This document shows, piece by piece, positions 33,417 through 46,460 of a stretch of 64,000 nucleotides of DNA; the stretch's first letter is position 1; every line of letters begins with the position of its first letter. Below the pieces are notes generated by a model. It saw only the letters and a list, made by a program, of their open reading frames with translations, did not search any database and was not told the origin of the DNA. The stretch is from Citrus sinensis (lineage: Eukaryota > Streptophyta > Magnoliopsida > Sapindales > Rutaceae): positions 27,111,501-27,175,500 of the forward strand of contig NC_068560.1 of assembly GCF_022201045.2 (NCBI RefSeq), written 5' to 3'. The translations under genes and the position numbers were made by a program.

Positions 33417-35831
33417 ACAAAGAGAAGGGGGAAAAAAAGAGAGAGAGATGAGATTTTGTTAAAATGAGGTGAAGGAATGGAAGAATAAAGAAGAATTTTT
33501 ATTTTTGCCTTCCTATGAGGTCGCTTATGGCATTGGCTGTATGGCCAGAAATTTATTTTTAATTTTTTTTTCTCTCTCCGTGTCTCGTGAATAGTAAAGC
33601 GGCTAGTGTGTACTTGAATTTGTCTATTCTTTTGTTTCTTGCTAAGGAATAGTCTCTGTCTCTTTGTATCAGAAAATTTTGGAAGCTTTTTGCATTATTT
33701 TTTTTCATCCTTTTTTGCATAATCAAATTATTACCTAATAATAACAACCAAGCCAAATCCTCTGTATATTATATTTTGCAGTGAGCCAAAGTTTTGTTTT
33801 ATCTCAATCTTCAATAATTGTCTCTTGTAACTTTTATGTGACATTTGCATTTTCAGAAATTTAAGAACCACTCGTTATTATGATGATAAATTATTTTCTT
33901 ACAAACGTGAGAAGATATTCAAGTTTTCTCATGTGCTTATGTGATATGTGGAGAAGATTTTCCACTTCTTTTAGACTCACATGTCTGAGTTGCACTATAA
34001 AGCATGTAATGTCTCGACAAATTTTTTATTATATTATTACTTCTATTCAGATAATCTACCTCCAATCATATTGCAGTGCACATGGAGAGATGCATGTTGT
34101 TTCAATATTATCTAATCAGATTCCAAAGCCTAAAAATTGATCATCCACCAATCATATCCCACATCTTAATCTTGATATGAGTAGAATTTAATTACAAAAT
34201 CTATTGCGCTAAAAAATTTTATTAACTGAATCGATTTCTATTCATCTGTCAATTAAATTTTAAAAGGTTTGATGTGCAGTGCTATTCATTCTCATCATCG
34301 TGATTGGAAAATTTTCTGATAAGGGAAGAAAATAACTGAAATCCATTCACCGGGAAGCCCACAAAAATTGTTGTTTTTGTAAAATCCATGTCTGCATTTA
34401 TTGAGGGAGACCTTGAGGGAGCAATTAACTTCAGATGAGCTGCTACTCGTCCCTGAAAGACCAAATCCATTCTGTCAAATTGATAATCTTATCGGGTACC
34501 AGCTCATTTAATATTTTTTGGCCTATAGCTGCTAGCCCACTTGACACTCAACTTCAGTATTGTTGCTTAGAGACTAGGAGGATTCTACAACTTTGGAGTG
34601 TTGCACACTTCAAAAATCTCTCCCATTTTAGGCTTTCTAGCTTCTAAGCTTTCGCCTCCATTTCTGTTGTCTACATTATTATGTTTGTACAAAGCTTAGA
34701 GGAGTCCAATCATTGTCATTGTAATTAGCTGGAAGAGAAAGGTATGCTAATTTCACATGGAGCAAAACATGTCAACGCATACATTGGAATTTCAACACCA
34801 AAACTGTCTGTTATATTAATAAATAACTCTCAAATCCTGATTAACATTAATTAAACTACAAAAGCATAGCATAGTTTCTTATTTTACTGTCGAAACCACG
34901 ATAATTGCAAAAGGGACAATTACCCCTTTGCTAATATGGGGTGCCTTTTTTAACCAAATGAGTCCAGACAAAAACCCTTTATGACATGCGAATTTTCCTA
35001 CCAGTGAGTGAAGAAATTAATCCTCTGATCACTTCAAGTAAGAAAAATTTTCACTAGAGAATCTGCCCCAATGATGGCGACATGAGTAAGCTTAAGCCAA
35101 AATATAATTATGCAAAATATAATTATGAATAATCTGTAATTAATCCACAATGTTGTCTATCTAACATTTTATCGCAATGATAAATGAAGTGATGAACTTC
35201 ATCTCTCCTGTTTCCCCTTAGCACAAATGAGAGTGACATTGCATAGACTTGACAGTGAAATGTCATTTTCTTGTGGGATAGGGCACTGTCTCTCAGCTAC
35301 CTATAGTTTCTCATCTAAACCACTCCTCATGTGGGGGTGAAATTATGTAAATGCTCATCTGACAGTCACACAGGTCAAGTGGCAGTTGCATTTTGGCACT
35401 AATATATTTGGACTAGCACAGAAATTAAATTCAAGTAGGGCCAACTTCAGACTGATGGCAAAAATACTTGCTTATACAATCCATGTTAAAGCCTCTCTAT
35501 CATATGTGCATGTCATCAAGATATGATATCATGTTATCTTCACCCACCTGACGATGAACTTAACCGAACATTTATTTTGGCCATTTAATTGATACATCAA
35601 TATGGATCTACAAACAACTATTAAAAGAATTTAGTTGTAGGAAATTTCTGTACAATTCCTTGGGGAGACATTCACTCACTAAATAATGTTTTAGGATATT
35701 GAATTTCCCTACAACACTGTGTATACCTGATGACATAATTCAGGGTATAGTGAGCAGGGGGAAAAAAGAAAAAAATGAAGTATAACACCTGCCTAGTTGT
35801 TTCGCTTATCAACATTAATTCTGTAACTTAA
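33417..35831. other. Intergenic, no gene recognised
   Basis: The GA-rich stretch just after 33416 is probably the kinase 5' leader. The rest (about 33.5-35.8 kb) has only short frames without resemblance to a known protein. Confidence 0.5.
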
Positions 35832-38565
35832 TCAATCATCAGGGAAACCTAGAAATCTGTTTATAAGCTTGGCAACTGGTGTGGCATCACCAGGTTGGTA
35901 TGGTAGGAGAGATTTCAAATCCATACCCACTATAACCTGATGAAGGGATTGAGGATGAGCACAATATAAATGCTTCCTATCTGCTAGTTCTTCTGCTAGC
36001 TCACTCTGATGATTGTCCATCAAGTCTTCATTCACCACCACTATCAAAGGTTTACCAAGCCGTAAGGTCTCGAATATGCTCCCTGACCCTGCAACACAAA
36101 GAATCAATTAAGGAGGTTGTTCCTTTCCATGTGTGCATCTATCGCTCTTCCCTACACTTCAACAACTCAAGTAAAAATAACAGCCGTTGCACTCTCTCAT
36201 GACATCACACCTTAAATAATTAAAGTCTCTTGGCTACTGTGTTAATATTTGGTTTTCCTATCTTCATCCGCCTGTAAAAGCAGTGAGAGGAGAGGACAGC
36301 AGAGCAGAGTGGGACGAGGTGGAGGGAGAGAACTAGCCTACACTCTAGTATGGTAATCTAACCTAGCAGCTTCCAACTTGCCTGATTCTGCCTTGCATTC
36401 GGTGATCAATAAATCAGGGGGCTAATTGTTAGGAATATGTGCTATTTTTTTGTTGTCAAGGTACAGTGAAGAAATGCTCAATGAAATGGGAAAGATATTG
36501 GGTTCAACTATTCCTACTGAATGAATGAAAAGATAACTCAATTCAGATCACCAAGAAAACACATAAGAAAGGGAAACTACTTCATACAATAATCATCATA
36601 CAACAAGATACTTTACACAATACTCATCATATGACAAGATCCTATGCTGTTGGATTATGGAAAGTACGATTCAAAAAAAAAAAAAAAAAGCAGCGGTCAG
36701 CAATGAATCAATGGAGTCTCTGAGCTAGTAATGCAGTCCTGCCATCAGGGTAAAACAGCTGCAGTAAGCCAAGGTCATAGTAAGAAAAAAGTCAAGGAGC
36801 ATAGAAGATGATGGCATTACCCCATTAAAATACTTGCTTTTGTGTTTCTTATCAGAAAAAAGGAAGTCAGGGAGCATCGAAGATGATGGCAAAACATCAC
36901 CAGCCATGGTTCATTTTCTTTTCTTTGAGACGATTTACAGCTAGTAATGACACCTTCTTGGACCATCTAGCTAACGAAATGTGCAATATCATCCCACAAT
37001 TTTCTGATATTACATAGTTCTTTTAGAAATCAAACAAAATAGTAAGTGTTGGGAAATTATAGTGTACTCCCACCACCCCCCCCCCCCCCCCCAACCAAAA
37101 AAAAAAAAAGGAACAGCCAACTATATAGTCAACTCAAATGTTGAAACATAATGAAGAAACAAATTTCAGAGGGAAAATAAAAATGATAATAATGATACAA
37201 AGAGAAAAGGAAAATGAAGTGAGCTGTCGAGAATTTACCAGCATGACTGATTACAAGAGATGCAGAGCTAAGATGGTCGGCAATACTTGACGAAAAGGTG
37301 AAACAGTCGACAGCCAAGAGGCCATCCTCTCCAATGGACTGTTACAGAATAAACTCGTAAGGATTTTGTTAAGAGATCATGGCTACAGAAAACTGTAAAT
37401 CAAAAGAAAAAATCAATTTCTGACTTGCATCCTTAAATGGTTTAATTTTAGTGAAGCACAACTTAATAAAGTATATGTTGTTGATGCAGCAAGAGAGCCT
37501 GGACAAAATTATACACAGCTTTTGCAAATGTAACTGAAAAATGATGGTATTACAATAGGAACATCAATATTTAGCAGATAATTGTTCATATTTTATATCA
37601 AGTTAATTGCCAACCTTTGACAAAATAATGCAGTGCGCGTTTATATCCGAATCAATTTTAGTTTTGGTCTTCAAACCAAATTTAATGTGCGGAGTCATTT
37701 TTATTTTTGTTTATAAAAAGAGGTCTCAACAACCTCATATGAACAACGATGTTTGCTCATCTTAATAACAGGTGCCTGCAAAATTCTCTGTATGGAAAAA
37801 CTCTATAACCCCTATCTTGGAGCTCTTGGGTTTGCTGCATATACCCAATGAGACCATCTTTCTTCTTTTCCCTAGCTCTATGAGTTGAGATGTTATAGGT
37901 ATAGCATCAACCAGCTAAGCTGTATCACTGAAATCTACAATATACCAAATCACTGAAACTTAAAAGTTCTCAAGAAGAATCCCACTCTATGAGATTCTAA
38001 TAACTTCCGAGATTTATTGCTTTCCTTTACCTTTCAACCTATTTAAAATCCACTTGCCATAGAGAAATGCGTGAAATCTCGACACATCATATTTACTGTT
38101 GAACCTGCTTGGCTTAAATTCATAGAAGCAAACGACCTGATCCAATGCTTTCTTTTAACATTTCAACCCACCTATGGCATAAAATTAAATAAGGTTTACA
38201 AGCTATGTTTGAACACTACACTTTTTTAAAGCTCATCTATAAAAACATAACTTCCAATCAATAATAAAGCGGCGTAAGTCAAACAACTAAAGTCACCACT
38301 TTAAATTTGATTTAAAAACAGCACTAACAAATTACAACAGCGTAATAAAAGAGAAATGGATTGCCATTAAACTAAAGCGGGGAAGTACCTCAGCAGGTAA
38401 ATAGGTTCCTTGACCCATTTGAATGAGAAGATGAGCATATCCTGTTCTTGTCAGCTCTTGTTTTACTTCCAAAGTATCCGCCGCTTTCACAAGAGCATCA
38501 AAGCATGTTGTTCCCACCGTTCAAAACACAATTCTCTTCAAGCTCACACTATCGGTACCGCCCAT
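35832..38565 (-). pseudogene. ALG13: ALG13-like UDP-GlcNAc transferase subunit with in-frame stop
   Basis: ALG13 is the catalytic partner that docks on ALG14 at the ER membrane and adds the second GlcNAc of the dolichol-linked N-glycan precursor. Three coding exons with good splice sites: 38389-38565, 37239-37338, 35832-36088, totalling 178 codons, the usual plant length. Recognisable: KRIVF then [87 protein letters not shown]. Codon 15 (38521-38523) is TGA where family members have Val; the related copy near 57.14 kb reads GTA there. The alternative GTG/ATG downstream would drop the first strand of the fold. Either a young pseudogene or a sequence error. A non-coding 5' exon may lie at about 40051-40150 (donor GTGAGT). 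Confidence 0.8.
36089..37238 (-). other. Intron 2 of the ALG13-like gene
   Basis: No coding content. Contains A-tracts near 36671-36690 and a C-tract at 37073-37092 that could be assembly-sensitive. Confidence 0.6.
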
Positions 38566-41500
38566 AGAATTTTGTTATCTATGACTCTGTTCTATTCAAA
38601 ATGCACACTGCCACAAAGTTTTACACCCTTAAAAACCAATAAACATCACTTTTCAGTATGTTAAACGTTCATGTTTGTCATGCAATTATTATTATTATTA
38701 TTTTTGAAAGGAAGAAAAATAGACATATCAAATCCAAATGAAATCACAAGCTTTATGATGCAACAAAATAACACGGGAAAATCAGATAGAGTTTCAAACT
38801 TCACATTTTACCTTCATCGGAAGCAATAAGTATGAATTATAAGTAACTAAAGCTTCTAATATATATAAATGATACGCATTGTTCAAAAGTTGAATTTTTC
38901 AGGTAAACCAAATGAATCAGATACAAATGTAAGATTATATGCGTATAATATCAGTATCTGAAATGTAAATTTTGTACCTTGTTGGCTGGTAAATCCAATG
39001 ATGAGAAAAATTGAACTTAGGGTTTGACTTAAGGATGGCAAAAGTACAGGGTGGGTATGGATAATAGATATCCATGTCCAAACCCAAACTTTTTCAAGGT
39101 ATCCATCCATGCCCACTTTTAGATGTTCATGGATAATATAACATATCAAATCGCTGAGCGACAAAATATTTTCTTTCAATATTTTCCTACTAGAGGTTCT
39201 GATATCAAATTAGTGAACAATAAAACATATCCCGACTAACTAATAAAAAAATTAAAAATTAAAAAAAGAATCAGATTGCAAATTTAAATCAAACTAAGCT
39301 AAAAGAGTTGCAACATTAACAAGGCTTTGTTAACAAGCTTCAGTCTCTAACGAGAAGAACATCCAATTATGAAAATTAAAACAAAAACAATATGCAGCCA
39401 TAACAGATGCGGAAAGTACAATATAGAATTTACTAAATTTGTTGTCTTCAAAATTTTGATTTCCACATTCCAAGTACTTGTTCAGCAAATTATAGAGGGC
39501 TTTTTTTTACGACAACAATAAATATTCCAGAGTTCCATTTGACATCAACTACCAATATTCTTCATCTTATGATGGCGCACATATATTGATACCTATACAC
39601 ATATTTGATAGATAATTCAGTGCTGTGACATGGTTAAAAGACATAGCAATGATCAAATATATTCAGAATCCCCCTCGGAGAGCAGTAAGCACAAGAAGCA
39701 CAGACAACAAGCTAGCAATCTACACTCTCCAGTCCATTCAAGAACCCACTAAAATACCCACTTGCATGCTAAAAAGATGGCAAACAGAATCAAACTACTC
39801 CATATGACAATATTTCGCCAACCAAGGTGAAAATACTACACGCAACAGAGTTGCTGATTGTGCTAAATACTACACATGCTTGAATATAGTTCTTAATTTA
39901 ACTGTTTGGAGGCAGGCAATGCAGTAACCCAAAAAGAAAAAAAAAATCCAATTATCAAGCTATCAATTCACCAACAAAATTATGCAAAAACCAAATCAGA
40001 ACCCACAAATCGATAAGGCAAAAATCAATCAATCAATCAATCAAAAACTCACCTTCAAGAACGGTATCAACCACTAGTATAAAGCTTCTTCCTTTTCTTT
40101 CCCCTTCATTCGGCTTAGGAAGCTGAAGAAGAATAAGAGCCGGAGCAAATCTTAACTACAATCTCGGCGGTCGTGTCACGTGGGAATAGAGTTGTTTTGT
40201 TCTATGGGTAGTTTTGGAGATGCCGCTAAAAAGGTCAATTTGATCCCTTTTTTGGGACAAAACTACGGTACAGAATCTGTAAGCTACAGACTGCAGCATC
40301 AGCCGTTGGATGTGGTTGGATGTGGAGTGAGAAACTAAACAAAAGAAAATCGGATGGTGGGATGACGGGAGATGTTTGTTACAGAATCTGTAACATAGAC
40401 AGGTCCCCCTTTTTTATTCCCGGTTTTTATTTCAAAACAGGGTAAATGAATATCCATCCAGCTGGACCATGCCAGCGCAATATCCAATTGGATACATTTC
40501 GGATCCAAATTTTTTTTTGGTATGGATATTACCCAACAGCTGGAACGGATATGTTCAAATCCAATAGTTTCAGATCAAACTATATTGGAAACAGCATAAA
40601 TGCAACGTCGATTGATGCTTTTTTTTTTTTTGGACAAAAAATAGATTGGTGCCGAATATGATGGGATATAGTTGTTGTTGCTCATAACTACTACATTTGA
40701 TTGTTGGGTCTGACTATATTAAAACTATTCTAAAATAAAATATATTTTTATAATTATATGATTAAAATTGTAATGTATTTATTATTTGTCATTTTACATG
40801 TGCGATTGTAATTCGTGCTCTATCTTAAAATTTGTTTAATAAGTGGCATTAGCAATTTAAATAATAACTACAATAATTTGCATTAGTGATGATGAGATGT
40901 TTAAATTTATTGAGATATTCAAATTTATTGCATATATTACGAGGAGTACACACAAATGATACGATTGTCTTTCAAGTCTAGCCGATGATCAAGTGAAAGA
41001 AACAACAATTACCGCAGTAACACTTTCAAAGGCAAAGATGCAGCAACACTGTGGAGTGAAGCACTAGTTTGACAAGGAAGAAGAAGCTCCTCAGCACGGA
41101 ACACACGCCTCACAGAAAATGGCCCTTATTTCCAGACGCTGCACCTGCAAAATCTAAATAGAGTGACTATGACTGGAATCTCCTTCGCAACTTGGGCATT
41201 CTGTAAATCATAGAGCTCAACATTTAGCAAGCTTTATTTTTTTCGTAATACATACTTTTTTTTTTTGCCCAAGTAGTAAAATCCAGTGACGCATTCCAAA
41301 CAATTCAGATTAAACGATAAAGCCAGCCATGAGATCAAGATTAATTACCTGGGACTTCATTCTTCAAGTTCACAACTCTTAAGCAATTAAAAGCTTATCA
41401 CATTAGTAAATCGTCTAGTTAAGATGACGACCCCTCTAACAGCTGGGGAAAAAAAAAGGGTCAATGTAAATTTGGATTAAAATTCGTAAAATTAAGTACT

Positions 41501-41966
41501 AGAAAATAAAACGTAAATCACATGATAGAGATTTCATAATTTAATAACTAGAATGAATGATTTTTTTATAATTGTATAAGATTCTCTACCTTTTTTGAGA
41601 ATGTCGTTTTTAAATAGGACAGTCTTTTTTTTTCGATACATTAATATATTACAATCATAGATCAGTTGGAATTCTCCTGAATAATTTTATTGCACCCCAG
41701 TCCGAATGTCAACCCTCACTTAAAGTTGGAGGGAGACTTACTTTTACTGTTAATATTGAAAGGAGATTGATTCTATCATAATTGGGAAGACAAATAGACC
41801 CCTATTATACAGGGGAGTCAAGCCCCAACGCAGCTAGCGTTGAGACTCGAACCCATGCGCCCAAGGTTGTTGGGCAGTCTTAAGAATTAAGTTAAAAGGA
41901 AAATATGTCATAGTACCATAATTTTATAGTAACTAGAATTACAACTACCACTTTTGCATATAATTT
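38566..41966. other. ALG13 5' region and intergenic DNA
   Basis: 38.6-40.05 kb is probably the first intron of the ALG13-like gene and is partly duplicated near 57.2-57.5 kb. 39.03-39.14 kb has GGGTGGGTATGGATA and ATCCATCCATGCCCACTTTT, relics of a hAT-type end. 40.43-40.58 kb has similar GGATA/TATCC blocks. 41.1-41.2 kb contains a possible acceptor on the minus strand that could be a last non-coding exon of the NLR to the right. A TTCGA-containing tRNA-like block is at about 41820-41880. Confidence 0.35.
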
Positions 41967-44900
41967 CTAAAATTTTTCCATCGGAGATATATGCGCTTGT
42001 GAGTTATGGAACCATACCTGTTCTTGATGTAAATGTCGTATGATTGTGTTAAGATCGTAATCCCAACGACACACTCTCTCTGAGGACCAGACATTTACTC
42101 TCTTGGGCGTGACTAAATCTCCTGTGGTGAAAATCTTCATGTTACGGCAACCCGTCACAGATAAATCTTCCAGAGATGGGAATTTGATTGTGTAATTGGC
42201 GGCGCTAGAGCAGAAGCTTGTGAGATTTTCTAAATCTAGCAGATCAATGTACCTCAATTTGCTGAAAACAATCTCTTCTTTTAAATTTGCTGCTGCTATA
42301 TCTGAATCTCCTTGACCACAGCCTATGATTACTTGTCTCATTGCGTTGCATCCACTTATGCTCAGCATTACAAGTCGTTCTAGACTCTTTGCTACGGAGC
42401 ACGTTACTAAGCTTACCAATTTCCCGCAATTGTGAACTACCAGATGGGTTAGATTCCCAAAAGATATCGATGATGACAATGGCAATAGAGATAACAGATT
42501 TCGACAATGCTGTAGTGACAGAAATTCAAGATATTGAAAAATGGAGTTCAGTTGAGAGTCTTGTTTCAACAGGTACTTGATGAGATGATTAAGTTCGACC
42601 AGCCGTAAACTTTTTATCCGTGCAAACTTTCTGACATCAACGTGTTTCTCCAAGCAGCCTTCATTTGAGAATATCTCTTCATACGAATTACAACTCAATA
42701 CGAGATTTTCCAGACTGCAAAGTATTTCAAGTAAACCAACTGGAAAACCAGCCGCCGAGTCATCATGCCAAACCTCTAGCTGTCGAAGTCTGCCAAATAG
42801 GTGTTGGGGGAAATTGCCCTGCAAAATCAACATGATGTCTTTTCTACTTAATGCCACTTCCTCCAAGTTGGTGAAGATCTGCCAAATTATCAAATGATCC
42901 AATCATTACGAAGAAAAAATAAAATGAATTAGACTTACAAATCTAAAATCTTAACAAAAGAGCTTCTAATAAGGGATCCTAACCATGTTAAAGTTAGAGG
43001 TAAGTTAAAAAATATAAATTTTAATATATTACAGAACAAAATACATAACATTAGAAGTCTGCCAAATAAGTGCAAGTGTGTAACGTCAACAAATTTCTCT
43101 CGTTCACAATTTTTTTTTTTTGTTTTTTTAAAAACATAAGGGTGAGAAATCTAACATAGAAACACCAAGCCTTTTACTTCCTGAAATTACTCAGAGTAGA
43201 GGCTGCCGCCTGCGGGCAAATTTCTCTCCTTAATGCGTAACATGAACGGTAATTGAAAGTGTATAAATCCTCAAGGATTTAGAAAACTTTCAACTATAGC
43301 AAGAACAGTTTTTATTTAAAAATGGGAATTTTTTTAGTTGAGTCCCAGTTGTTTGTTGAGAGGAAATGCCTCATTTAAATCCTTCTTAATAACATGTTTT
43401 ATCACTTAAAAACTACAAAACTTAGTTAAAAATCGAAAGTAAATACAATTCCAATGAAATTATATGCATGATAATTAAGAATAAAAATAAAAAACTGAGA
43501 GGAAAGCAATGAACGGAAGAAATACTAGCTCGGTGATAATGTAAGAAGCCATGAACACATAGGATTTGGGAAACAAGAATGCTGCTGATATTTGGGAAAC
43601 AAGAATGCCGCTAATATAAGGCATGTATTAACACTTAACAGCAAAGAAAGAAGGATTCAACATGCAAGAATAATTTTTCAATCGAGGATTTCAGAAAAGT
43701 CAGGAACAAGCTAAAAAAAAAAGAACACATGCAGTGTATTTTATATTGTAATATATTGATATTTGTTTTTTTTTTTTAATTTTTATCTTTAACTTTTCCC
43801 TACCTTTTCTATGGTCAGGATATCTAATTGAATCCTCACTCCAACATACAAAGTAACTGACAATCTAAGAAAATGGATTCATACCTTTTCTTCGAAGAAC
43901 AGGGGCTGCTGCATTGAGATACGAAGTTGATTGCTATCAATATTTCCACCGGAGCTAGATAATTCTGAAGCGAATGTCTTCATTTTGTCACAACTACACA
44001 CCTGTAAAGTTTTTAGTGACGGCCATTTCGAAATATGCATTCTAGGGTATAAACATCTAAGTTCCGGCAGTCTCAAGAGTCTCAGAGAGGTTAGCCGCTG
44101 GAAGATGAAACAGGGGTTCACTTTATCTGCTCCTTCCACATAAATGATCTCCTCCAAACTTATGCAGTCGTGTATCTCTAGGTGTTGGAGCTGCTCAATG
44201 CTTCTGAGCATAGAAGCTGAAAATATGTATTTTAAATTGAAACATCGACATACGATCAACCGTGTTAAACTTTGAAAGCCAGGAAACATGGCTGGAAGTT
44301 GACTGTGCCAAATCTTTTCCAAATTAATTTTATACAGCTCCAAAGCCTCCAAGTTGGGCAACACAACCTAAAGATAAAGTTGTTATTAGAGGATTTTCTT
44401 ATTTGTTTGCAAATGCAAGTCAAAATCATCTTCTTAGTGACAGCTGAGTGTGTAATCTAATTCATATTAATTATATGATGAGAGCTTAGCGTATGTATGA
44501 CGTTCTCTTTTCCCTTTTTCTCCAAATGATTTATTTTCAACGTATGCATGTCATCAAATGAGAATGCATGGTGAAGTAAAACAATAAAAGAATAAGAATG
44601 CATTAGCCCATACCTTCTCATTGAAAAATGGTGTCGAAGTGTGAAGACTGTCCTCCAAACTGATTCCATTGGACAATGTAATACCCGTCAATTCATCTTG
44701 CAAGTCTTGTCTATTTGATGATGCAGAAGGTGTCTTCACTTCACTGCAAAAACTTGAAAGTTTTGGAAGATTTCCCAGACTTAAAGACTTTAATTCAGCA
44801 AAGTCTGTCTTCTCGATTGCATTATTGTTGTTGATATCAGCTTCTCCACTAACTGCAAAAATCTCTTCCATATTGCTGCAATCAATAACTGCAATCCTCT

Positions 44901-45932
44901 CAAGTCCGGGAAGGCAGTTTGTAGCAGAGAGCAAGAAGATATTACTCAACTTATCACAATTTTCAATTTTCATGGTTCTAAGTTCATTGAAAGACTCTAC
45001 TTTCAGTGGATCACTACATATCCTCTCCAAGTTAATCAAATTGTAAAGTATTAGTGTCTGCAAAAGAGGAAAGGAATCACAAGGTACCCTCTCCATTGAG
45101 TCAACAATACACGAGAAGTCAGGATTATTTTGAACTCGGAGATGCTTTAACTGTGAAAAAATCTCTGCGTCCAATTCAAAAAGAACATTCTTGATACCTT
45201 GCAACTTGTCCAAACATAAATATTCAACGTTCCTGATGCCCTGCAATTTCTTCGAGCAAATGGTCGTAGAATTAAGTTTGAGCTTCAACATTCTTAAAGT
45301 CTGCTGATTGGCAATAAAAAAAAATGGCCGACTAAATCTAAACCAATCATCATCCATGAGAACCTCCGAAGGTATGACCGACTCATCATCTCCTACTGAT
45401 ATTTTGAAATTTTCAAGCCTTCTGCTGAAAAAACCTTCGGGCAAAATGTCATCGTTTCCAATATCTATTTCTAGATTTGTCAGCCGGGGCAAATGCATCA
45501 ACTCATCTAGGCCAGCACAACTTCTTTCAGTATTGAGTCCTGGAACTTCCCATTGAACAAAGCAATTTCTCATATACAATTCTTCCAATCGAATTAAGCT
45601 TGACATGACATTGGGTGCAATAACTTTTAGTTGAAAACAATCTGTCAAATCTAACAGCCTTAGCTTAGTCAGTAGGCCGAATGCTTCAGGCAACTTTACA
45701 ATATCAGAATTGATCATGCTAAGGATTTCAAGATTCTTCAACTTTCCAATTATTGCTATGTCTCCCAACATGCTTTGATCTAGACGTAGAGTTTGAAGAT
45801 TTACCAGGAGATCCATTGAAGATGGCAATGAAGATAACTGCATTTTACTAAAACCCACAACTCGGAGCATCCTCATCTCTTTGAAAAAGTTCTTAGGAAT
45901 ATTGATTTCGACAAAAGGATCCTTGGAACACA
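41967..45932 (-). pseudogene. Split CC-NB-LRR gene, 3' part (LRR domain)
   Basis: LRR half of a large CNL gene interrupted by the copia element. Exon 1 resumes at 45932 and ends 44614; exon 2 is 44367-43885; exon 3 is 42878-41967 (it could splice again at 42018, GTATGG). Together with the 5' part the coding sequence is 1436 residues in one frame. Content: LRRs such as NIPKNFFKEMRMLRVVGFSK, LVNLQTLRLDQSMLGDIAII and KLPEAFGLLTKLRLLDLTDC, followed by the irregular EEI-type repeats (LEEIIYVEG, MEEIFAVSG) typical of the RPS2/At4g27190-like group. No stop or frameshift is seen apart from the insertion, so the gene was intact until then. As it stands this half has no start codon or promoter of its own, apart from the copia 3' LTR lying just upstream of it in the same direction. 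Confidence 0.9.
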
Positions 45933-45937
45933 TAAAT

Positions 45938-46394
45938 TGTTGTGAAACAGACCAAATTCGTAACCCAGCTGAAACAATTAACCAATTTTGCAAACAAGCA
46001 AGAACCCAGAAAACGAACCAGAGGATACAGTCAAGTAATCAAGAACAAGAAAGCAAACTTAAACAAGAGACACAAAACAGAGGTTAACGTGGTTCAGTAC
46101 TATGAGTACTTACATCCACGATCAGGAACAGTAGAGCCAAAGCTTTATTAGGAGATATCACGATTACAATGGAATCCACTCAGAGCAAGAAACTAAACTC
46201 ACACAGAGAATCTTTCTCAACTCACAAACTACCTCGCTAACTGATCAGCTCTCTCTCTCTCACTGAAGCTTATAAAGCTAGCAGTTTACAGCTGGTTATA
46301 ATGACTAACTAAAACCACCTGGGGACCCACCCATGCTGACTCAGCTTTCCAGCTCAGCTAATATATAACCGAATGTAACTAACTTGATTCCACA
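45938..46394 (-). repeat. Copia 3' LTR
   Basis: 457 bp. On the minus strand it runs TGTGGAATCAAGTTAG ... TTTCACAACA. Identical to 50469-50925 by eye. Contains a TATA-like CTTTATAAGC (minus strand, about 46270) and the block CGTGGTTCAG / CTTACATCCACGATC. Being 5' of the LRR half in the same direction, it could act as a promoter for it. Confidence 0.95.
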
Positions 46395-46408
46395 AATCTC
46401 CACCTTAG
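46395..46408 (-). promoter_or_regulatory. Polypurine tract
   Basis: Minus-strand AAGGTGGAGATTTG directly before the 3' LTR; primes plus-strand DNA synthesis in reverse transcription. Confidence 0.85.
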
Positions 46409-46460
46409 TTAACTCGGTTATGGCTTTACTCATCACTGCCCCATCACCAGTTAACTTGTC

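Noticed and set aside
38332..38517. ALG13 frame starting at 38517 as a normal start
   Set aside because: The codon there is GTG and corresponds to an internal Val of the family; the real start is at 38565 before the TGA.
41820..41880. tRNA gene
   Set aside because: The minus strand has GGTTCGAGTCT, but no acceptor or anticodon stem can be folded; at most an eroded SINE.
44669..45556. Plus-strand frames over the LRR exons
   Set aside because: Shadows of the leucine-rich minus-strand coding sequence; no resemblance to any protein.
45881..46151. Identical short plus-strand frames at 45.94 and 50.47 kb as a duplicated small gene
   Set aside because: They lie inside the two copia LTRs and are identical only because the LTRs are.
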